A DNA stretch of 21,202 nt, taken from IMG/VR virus record IMGVR_UViG_3300022927_000148, positions 1-21,202 of that record, one strand, 5' to 3'. The position numbers and the translations under genes are program-made. This document shows, in pieces, positions 17,083 to 21,202 of the stretch; within the stretch, counting starts at the first letter, position 1; every line of letters starts with the position of its first letter. The notes below the pieces were generated by a model that worked only from the letters and a program-made list of their open reading frames with translations, was not told where the DNA came from and made no database searches. This stretch comes from a virus.

Positions 17083-17087
17083 GGAGA
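17083..17087 (+). promoter_or_regulatory. Ribosome binding site fixing the gp26-like start
   Basis: GGAGA lies 5 nt before the ATG at 17093. It overlaps the in-frame TTG at 17081, so the TTG cannot be the start and the protein begins MSQNPLIAAY. Confidence 0.75.
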
Positions 17088-17092
17088 ATCCC

Positions 17093-17929
17093 ATGAGTCA
17101 AAACCCATTAATTGCGGCTTATAAAAAGCCAGCATTATATGTCAGTCTCCCTAGCGGTGGAAAATACTATGAACCAAAGCCAAGATTAAGTGCTGATGGT
17201 GAACTGGCAGTATATCCAATGACAGCGAGGGACGAACTTATTACTAAAACGCCAGATGCGTTGTTTAACGGCGAAGCAACAATCAGTTTGTTGAATAGTT
17301 GCTGTCCGGACATTGAAAACCCTGCTCAAGTACCAGTTAGTGATTTAATGGTACTGATGCTTGCTATTAGACAGGCAAGTTATGGTCCAGAAATTGATGT
17401 TGATCTACAGTGTCCTGAGTGTAATCATATAAACAGCCTAACTATGTCAGCAACTAGATTGCTTGGAAGCATTCAGATAACAGAAGTTGACCCAATAGTT
17501 GCTCTTGATAATGGTTTCAAGGTTACTGTAAAACCATTTAATCTAACAGACAGAACTAAACTACAATTACAAGGCGTTAAACAACAGCGTATTGTAAGAG
17601 ATATGAGCAATTCTGATCTAAGTGATGAAGAACGAAACAAACGCTTTGGTCAGACATTTATTGAACTTGCTGAACTTACTATTTCACTTATCAGTAACTG
17701 TATTGTTAGCGTATCAGTACCAGATTCAGACGAATCATTTGAAGACAATGTAACTATTTTAGAGTGGTTACAGAGTATTAGCAAAAAAGATTACGATATG
17801 ATTAGAGAACGAGTAGAACAGATGAGTGAGGACGGTATGAATCGTGAGTTTGACGCTACTTGTGAAGATTGTAAGCATAAATGGAAAACAGATATCGAAT
17901 TGGATATCGCAAATTTTTTCGCAGGTTGA
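17093..17929 (+). CDS. Baseplate hub protein (T4 gp26-like)
   Basis: The protein is 278 aa from the ATG supported by GGAGA. The N-terminus (YKKPALYVSLPSGGKYY) and the block AVYPMTARDELITKTPDALFNGEA (~39-62) are characteristic of the T4-like baseplate hub family that includes gp26 (T4 gp26: 208 aa). Two CxxC knuckles, Cys107/Cys110 (CPECNH) and Cys257/Cys260 (CEDCKH), are 147 residues apart and look like a zinc-ribbon pair closing an inserted helical region. In T4, gp26 is needed for hub assembly together with gp51. Here the gene is the first of a plus-strand pair behind a late promoter, divergent from two tape-measure-like genes. Acting with them as an assembly partner is inference. Confidence 0.78.
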   Translation: MSQNPLIAAYKKPALYVSLPSGGKYYEPKPRLSADGELAVYPMTARDELITKTPDALFNGEATISLLNSCCPDIENPAQVPVSDLMVLMLAIRQASYGPEIDVDLQCPECNHINSLTMSATRLLGSIQITEVDPIVALDNGFKVTVKPFNLTDRTKLQLQGVKQQRIVRDMSNSDLSDEERNKRFGQTFIELAELTISLISNCIVSVSVPDSDESFEDNVTILEWLQSISKKDYDMIRERVEQMSEDGMNREFDATCEDCKHKWKTDIELDIANFFAG

Positions 17930-18147
17930 TCGCCACTAGTCAACCGCACGAGACTGAACAAATTGTGGAGAGGTACAACAAAGGCCTCGAAGACGCAGAA
18001 GCAACATACATGGATATAATGTTATATAGTGGCGGTGCTATTAGTTATCAGGACCTGATGACTATGCCACTACCATCTGTGACTATATTGATTAAACAAA
18101 TGAATGCCCGAACAGAAAGACAAACTTCCGCCAGCAAAAAACGCTAA
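17881..18147 (+). CDS. Small partner of the gp26-like gene (possible gp51/hub-assembly role)
   Basis: From ATG at 17881 this is 88 aa, overlapping the gp26-like gene by 49 nt. An in-frame TTG at 17926 overlaps the gp26-like stop as TTGA and would give 73 aa (MIATSQPHETEQIVERY...). Neither start has a strong ribosome site, and TTGA coupling makes the shorter form plausible. The conserved-looking part, YMDIMLYSGGAISYQDLMTMPLPSVTILIKQMNARTE, is a short helical domain whose L..GG...L..MP...I..LI pattern resembles small tail-assembly chaperones. In T4 the gene after 26 is 51, a hub-assembly factor of 249 aa, so homology is uncertain. The end overlaps the opposing gene by 4 nt. Confidence 0.7.
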   Translation: MENRYRIGYRKFFRRLIATSQPHETEQIVERYNKGLEDAEATYMDIMLYSGGAISYQDLMTMPLPSVTILIKQMNARTERQTSASKKR

Positions 18148-18632
18148 CCAGTGATTAGTTTATAATAGTCTTCTGGCCAACTGTCATAATATTTGGTAGA
18201 GTGTAAGTATTTGCGCTTTTCCATTATATCATCATATAACTGTATAAACACGCAATTAGTGAAGTTTTTAGCAAAATGCCCTGATGTTGTTGAACTAGTA
18301 AAGTACAGCAAGTCAGGGTGTTTCTTTCTGAGAGTTTCTAGTTCAATCTCAACAAGTGACATATCACAAACATCACCTAGCCAAGCGATACCTATTTCAT
18401 AATTAGTTTTGTCAAACGTTTCAAGTTGAACTGATCTATCACTCAGAGCATTGATAAACTGTATTTTGTTTTGTAGTCGTGCTTTTCTAGCAAACGGACA
18501 TATAGGAAAGCCATCTTCTTTTTTTGCTTCGATCTTTTCAATAGTCCACTTCAAGAACTCATCTTGAAATTGTTCAAATGTCATATTTTTTCTTTCTTGG
18601 GAGTCTTTAACAGATGCCTTACGGCATCTCAT
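18144..18632 (-). CDS. Hypothetical protein with an FPICPFARKAR motif
   Basis: I cannot assign a function. From ATG at 18632 it is 162 aa. An internal ATG at 18584 (MTFEQFQDEFLKW) would give 146 aa and looks like the natural N-terminus, because the first 16 codons overlap a hairpin and read as a leader. The most distinctive part is FPICPFARKARLQNKIQFI (~42-60), with a second acidic/hydrophobic block AWLGDVCDMSLVEIELETLRKKHPDLLYF. Proteins with a CPFA-type motif occur in marine T4-like phages without known role, as far as I recall. No signal peptide or membrane segment is evident. It converges on the plus-strand pair, with stops sharing CTAA and no terminator between. Confidence 0.68.
   Translation of the reverse strand: MRCRKASVKDSQERKNMTFEQFQDEFLKWTIEKIEAKKEDGFPICPFARKARLQNKIQFINALSDRSVQLETFDKTNYEIGIAWLGDVCDMSLVEIELETLRKKHPDLLYFTSSTTSGHFAKNFTNCVFIQLYDDIMEKRKYLHSTKYYDSWPEDYYKLITG
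18612..18629 (-). other. Hairpin at the start of the hypothetical gene
   Basis: AGATGCC - TTAC - GGCATCT forms a perfect 7-bp stem. On the minus strand it begins 3 nt after the ATG at 18632. It could act as leader structure controlling access to the internal ATG at 18584, or mark that the 18632 ATG is not used. There is no T run, so it is not a typical terminator. Confidence 0.55.
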
Positions 18633-18705
18633 CTTCGTTTCACTTCGTTCAACTCGACGAATTTTTATAATCGGAAACTTTTAAAAGAGTATTTGATTGT
18701 AGTAG

Positions 18706-18713
18706 TATTTATG
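18706..18713 (-). promoter_or_regulatory. Possible late promoter of the hypothetical gene (CATAAATA)
   Basis: The minus strand reads CATAAATAC, seven of eight matches to TATAAATA, 74 nt before the ATG at 18632 and 122 nt before the ATG at 18584. A weaker TATAAAAA lies nearer, at 18662-18669. Either could drive the gene late. Confidence 0.42.
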
Positions 18714-18734
18714 GTACTTTTCCCTGATATTTCA

Positions 18735-18766
18735 TTCACACTTAGCCTGAAATGGCCAAGTGCGAA
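18735..18766. other. Strong isolated hairpin in the intergenic region
   Basis: Plus strand: CACTTAGCC (18739-18747), loop TGAAAT, GGCCAAGTG (18754-18762), a 9-bp stem with one G-U type pair. It is extended by TTC/GAA (18735-18737 and 18764-18766) past a single A-C mismatch. It is flanked by ACTTTTCCC direct repeats (18716-18724 and 18771-18779). There is no good T tract, so termination is uncertain. It could be an RNA processing or binding element, or a transcript end for the convergent plus-strand pair. Confidence 0.55.
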
Positions 18767-18814
18767 TTCAACTTTTCCCATCAAGTCAAACACATCGTTA
18801 TAGTAAAACCTTTT

Positions 18815-19037
18815 TACAGGGAGACGCGGTTACGCTAAACGTCTTTACTTACTGCTTATAAACGCAGGAACACACATTGCCTAACGACGACTTTGTGCTA
18901 CCCGTAGGTTGTAATTGGACAACAGAGCCTACTCATTGTTTAAGTACACGGCGCACCAGAATCTGACGGTGGACGAACCACAGCCTCAAGGTGAGTCGAG
19001 CAACCTCGACCAAACTGAGCATGTTAGCCTATATTAG
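18815..19037. ncRNA. Candidate structured RNA or cluster of tiny genes
   Basis: G+C reaches 57% over 18961-19020 (34 of 60 by count), against AT-rich surroundings. Possible helices in order: AGAC-GCG/CGC-GTCT (18822-18844), CTGC/GCAG (18852-18867), GTAGGTTGT/ACAA-CCTAC with a 5-nt bulge (18904-18932), GTGG/CCAC near 18970, and GTCGAG/CTCGAC around a CAAC loop (~18994-19009) inside CTCA/TGAG. I could not match it to tRNA, tmRNA, RNase P RNA or a group I or II intron core. Short plus-strand frames at 18877 and 18915 (TTG starts with weak ribosome sites) are the coding alternative. Strand and transcription are unknown. Confidence 0.3.
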
Positions 19038-19075
19038 TAATATATTAGAATTGTATTAGTAAGAGATGGTCTCTA

Positions 19076-19495
19076 TCAGCCCTCTTTTAGAATATGCGAG
19101 CCGTGTACTTTGATTTGAATTATGCCGTTATAATATTCTTTTGTTTCAAGAACTTTTCTTTCAAATTGTTCTCTTGCTTCTATATAACTACATTCTGCCT
19201 TTGATTTGCCGTAATATAATATTTCTCGGGTAAATTTGTCTGTGCCTAGTTCTTCTACGTCAGCCTTTAATTCGTCGTTTGATCCCCAATAATCGCGCCA
19301 ATCTGATTCTACTGTATAACGTCTTTTTCTAGTTTTGCCTTTAAGTGGTGGTCTTGATCTTTTAAAACGAGCCAGTTTTTTGCCTATATATTTTCTGCCA
19401 TTAGTAGTATTCGTGATTAGATATACGAACCCAGTACAATCTTCTGGAAGTTCTGTTACAAGTTCGCCTTCATACGTCCAATCGCTATTATTCAT
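19076..19495 (-). CDS. SegE-like GIY-YIG endonuclease
   Basis: The protein is 139 aa. The GIY-YIG domain begins at ~21 with TGFVYLITNTTNGRKYIGKK, where FVY (23-25) replaces GIY and YIG (36-38) is intact. A basic stretch (ARFKRSRPPLKGKTRKRR, 42-59), DWRDYWGSN (65-73) and a helix with a likely metal-binding Glu at ~106 (SYIEAREQF) follow. This layout matches the small phage SegE-like family, free-standing homing-type nucleases of T4-like phages. It is longer than a bare nuclease domain but has no obvious separate DNA-binding module. The ATG overlaps the previous gene by 8 nt. It may spread itself into related genomes, or may be a repair or recombination nuclease; activity is unproven. Confidence 0.85.
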   Translation of the reverse strand: MNNSDWTYEGELVTELPEDCTGFVYLITNTTNGRKYIGKKLARFKRSRPPLKGKTRKRRYTVESDWRDYWGSNDELKADVEELGTDKFTREILYYGKSKAECSYIEAREQFERKVLETKEYYNGIIQIKVHGSHILKEG

Positions 19496-19682
19496 CTAAG
19501 TTTCTTTTAATATCCTGTACAACATCTATACCTAACCCTTCGCGAACTTGACGAGAGGATAAATCAGGATATCTAGTAAAAACTGATGAATTTTCTGTGG
19601 TAATAGTAATAGTATTACCAAGTGAGTCGTGAGTCCATGGATAGATTTCACCTATAATTTTAATGTCATCATCATCACCCAT
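19488..19682 (-). CDS. Small acidic hypothetical protein between gp46 and SegE-like genes
   Basis: The protein is 64 aa, acidic at the N-terminus (MGDDDDIKIIGEIYPW), with a distinctive end SSRQVREGLGIDVVQDIKRNL. I do not recognise a family. The ATG is 2 nt after the gp46 stop (TAA AC ATG), and the stop overlaps the SegE-like start by 8 nt, so the three genes form a tight operon. Length, in-frame tight packing and plausible composition make it a real gene. Its neighbourhood suggests a link to recombination or repair, but that is only context. Confidence 0.75.
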   Translation of the reverse strand: MGDDDDIKIIGEIYPWTHDSLGNTITITTENSSVFTRYPDLSSRQVREGLGIDVVQDIKRNLDE

Positions 19683-19684
19683 GT

Positions 19685-21202
19685 TTACGCATCCACTATT
19701 TCAACCTCTGTATTAAAGGTTGTAAATCCATTCTCTTTTGTTACTTGTAGTACGTTATTAACACGACCTACAAGTTCATCACGGTGTGAAATAAGCAAAA
19801 TGTTTTTGTGACGTTCACGTTCCATTTTCTTTAATACGCCTAGTGCGCTTTCAACACCCATGGTATCCATACCACTATCAACAAGTTCATCAATACATAT
19901 TAAACTAATAGGATGATTCATACTTTCAAATACATCACGAAATGCCCAACTTAAACCAAGTATAAGTCTGTTACGTTCTCCACGTGATAAATTGTCAAAG
20001 TCTAAATCCTGTCCTAACTGTATAATACTAACTGTTAGATCTGACTGGAACTGCACTTCATGTGGCAATCCCAATCGTGTAATATAATATTCCAGTCTTG
20101 AATTTAAAAACTGTAAATTTTGTTCAATGATACGTTTGCGAATAAAACTATCTTTGTTAGTTAATAGTTTAAGTAAAAACTCTTGATGATCCTTCAGTTC
20201 ATTCAAACGATTTACTTCACTCCAGTCTACTTCTTGTAATCCAGTATTACGGAGTGCGTCAATTTGTTCTTCATATGGATCGGTTTCTTCTTCTTTACGC
20301 TTAATATCATTTGATACACTTAAAATACTATTCTGATGCTCATACGCTTCATGTACATTATTATAATGTAAATTAGGAGCAACCCCTAATTCTCCTAAAT
20401 CATTAAGTGCTACTTTATAATCATTTATCATTTGTGTTTCAGAACCAATATGTCTTACTGAATCTTCTACTAATTCTGTCTTTTGAGCAATAATTTTATC
20501 ATGTTGTTCGTCATGAATCTCTTGTCCACAAGCATAACACTTGTGTTCTAGTGTAGCATCTAAATCTGCTTGTGCTTTGTCTAGACGTTTTTGTTCTCTT
20601 TCAATACTGGTAGTAAGTTTGGCAATTTCACTGTTCAGTGTATCAATTTGTTGCTTCTTTGAAATAAATTTTTCAAAATCTACATGTGCTTGTAACTCTG
20701 CTTGTATATCTACTTGTTCTAAATTTTTTAGTTCTCGTTTCAATGTTTTTAAATCATCGTCTCGTTTCGTAAACCAAACACGTTGACGCCTTTCTAGATC
20801 ACTAATACTAGAACCTATGCGTTCGTTTGCCTCTTCAATACCTTTGATCTTATATGTTTCTTCTTGTACACCATCTTTACTTTTTTTAACAAGTTCTTTT
20901 AGTGTTTCTGCTTTTTCACTAAGTTGTGTGATACCCAAAAGTTGTTCAATAAGTTCACGTTGATCATTTGCTCGCATACTAAGAAAAGGTTCAGTATATG
21001 TGTTTAACGCCATTACATGTTTAAACATAGTATGGCTCATACCTAGAAGTCTTTCAATTACACGCTGGCTTTCACGACCTTCTCCCTGCATTTCATCTGT
21101 ACTAGCAGTATCAGAATCATTAACTAAGAAACGGAACAAGTTAGGTTTGCGTCCTCGTTCAATTCGATAAGGCACGCCGTCTTTTTCAAAGTCAACAGTA
21201 AC
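19685..21202 (-). CDS. gp46: Recombination endonuclease subunit (T4 gp46, Rad50/SbcC-like; N-terminus outside window)
   Basis: The frame is open to the right edge (505 codons before the stop), so the N-terminus with the Walker A site lies outside. The frame continues upstream of the GTG at 21175 with VTVDFEKDG, so that GTG is internal. Visible in order: KPNLFRF; a long coiled coil; a zinc-hook CYACGQ (Cys at visible residues ~222 and 225); a second coiled coil; the ABC signature LSRGERNRL (~405); Walker B SLICIDE (~433-439) with D-loop VDSGMD; and an H-loop LISHRDE. With gp47 it forms a nuclease-ATPase for double-strand-break processing, recombination-dependent replication and host DNA breakdown. 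The end abuts the 64-aa gene. Confidence 0.95.
   Translation of the reverse strand, partial: VTVDFEKDGVPYRIERGRKPNLFRFLVNDSDTASTDEMQGEGRESQRVIERLLGMSHTMFKHVMALNTYTEPFLSMRANDQRELIEQLLGITQLSEKAETLKELVKKSKDGVQEETYKIKGIEEANERIGSSISDLERRQRVWFTKRDDDLKTLKRELKNLEQVDIQAELQAHVDFEKFISKKQQIDTLNSEIAKLTTSIEREQKRLDKAQADLDATLEHKCYACGQEIHDEQHDKIIAQKTELVEDSVRHIGSETQMINDYKVALNDLGELGVAPNLHYNNVHEAYEHQNSILSVSNDIKRKEEETDPYEEQIDALRNTGLQEVDWSEVNRLNELKDHQEFLLKLLTNKDSFIRKRIIEQNLQFLNSRLEYYITRLGLPHEVQFQSDLTVSIIQLGQDLDFDNLSRGERNRLILGLSWAFRDVFESMNHPISLICIDELVDSGMDTMGVESALGVLKKMERERHKNILLISHRDELVGRVNNVLQVTKENGFTTFNTEVEIVDA

Larger units (their letters stand above)
18633..19075. other. Gene-poor intergenic region
   Basis: 443 nt lie between the hypothetical gene and the SegE-like gene. 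The left part (to ~18720) is AT-rich and holds late-promoter-like CATAAATA and TATAAAAA elements. A strong isolated hairpin lies at 18735-18766. The right part (18815-19037) is richer in G+C, with several small hairpins. Three short plus-strand open frames (28, 29 and 40 codons) are present, but none can be confirmed. Three TATTAG copies (two as TATTAGTAA) and a small AGAGA/TCTCT hairpin lie just downstream of the SegE-like stop. Confidence 0.6.

Noticed and set aside
17081-17092. TTG start for the gp26-like gene adding MENP
   Set aside because: The TTG overlaps the GGAGA ribosome site of the ATG at 17093, so it cannot be the start.
18640-18668. Plus-strand terminator (TTCGT/ACGAA stem followed by T run)
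   Set aside because: The stem has only about 5 bp and an 8-nt loop, too weak to call beside better hairpins.
18564-18803. 79-aa plus-strand open frame
   Set aside because: It starts inside the opposite-strand gene and runs over the hairpin. It has no ribosome site or family signal.
18867-18965. tmRNA-like tag (AACGACGAC... reading NDDF)
   Set aside because: The frame has no stop after a short hydrophobic tag, and there is no tRNA-like acceptor with GGTTCGA-type T arm nearby.
18815-19037. Group I or II intron
   Set aside because: No recognisable core helices or domain V, and the flanks are whole genes rather than split exons.
21173-21175. GTG as the start of gp46
   Set aside because: The frame continues upstream as VTVDFEKDG, which fits the family, and the Walker A region is still missing, so the gene extends past the right edge.
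1-21202. tRNA genes, CRISPR arrays, insertion sequences, integrase or attachment sites
   Set aside because: None was found on reading both strands. The only repeats are the short ones listed.

Overview
The window is a piece of a T4-like (straboviral/myoviral) phage genome of the marine type. The capsid block 20 - small gene - 67-like - 21 - 22 - 23 is in T4 order on the minus strand and is recognisable from protein sequence. A recombination gene (46), a gp26-like baseplate hub gene and T4-type late promoters (TATAAATA) support the same assignment. The AT-rich composition, short capsid protein and pelagiphage/cyanophage-style fibre proteins suggest a marine bacterial host, but the sequence does not identify it. 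No tRNA, integrase, CRISPR array or insertion sequence was seen.

Layout, in minus-strand transcription order from the right end: recombination endonuclease subunit gp46 (N-terminus outside the window), a 64-aa unknown, and a SegE-like GIY-YIG endonuclease. Next comes a ~440-nt stretch without a confident gene (18633-19075). It holds a GC-rich, hairpin-rich segment, an isolated strong hairpin and a likely late promoter. A 162-aa (or 146-aa) unknown follows. On the plus strand, a two-gene island (gp26-like hub protein plus a small downstream partner, 17093-18147) meets the 162-aa gene tail to tail. Across a short divergent promoter region sit two very large overlapping genes (1023 and 951 aa). 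Both look like tape-measure proteins and appear to be tandem paralogues.

The head block follows: portal gp20 with its own late promoter, a 68-aa basic protein, a terminator-like hairpin, a strongly acidic prohead-core protein (gp67-like), prohead protease gp21, scaffold gp22 and major capsid protein gp23. A C(UUCG)G-loop terminator ends this unit. Three structural genes fill the left end: a 233-aa fibre-like protein, a 1084-aa protein with PKD-like beta-sandwich repeats that starts at TTG, and a fibre-like protein that runs off the left edge.

The genes fit one programme. gp20, gp67-like, gp21, gp22 and gp23 build and mature the prohead. The two tape-measure-like proteins and the plus-strand hub pair probably act in tail and baseplate assembly. 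The left-end proteins are probably external tail or fibre decorations. Late promoters before several units share an extended core, best written TAAATACA. The most notable points are the tandem tape-measure paralogues facing the gp26-like pair, the shared extended promoter, and the unexplained GC-rich intergenic segment beside the SegE-like gene.
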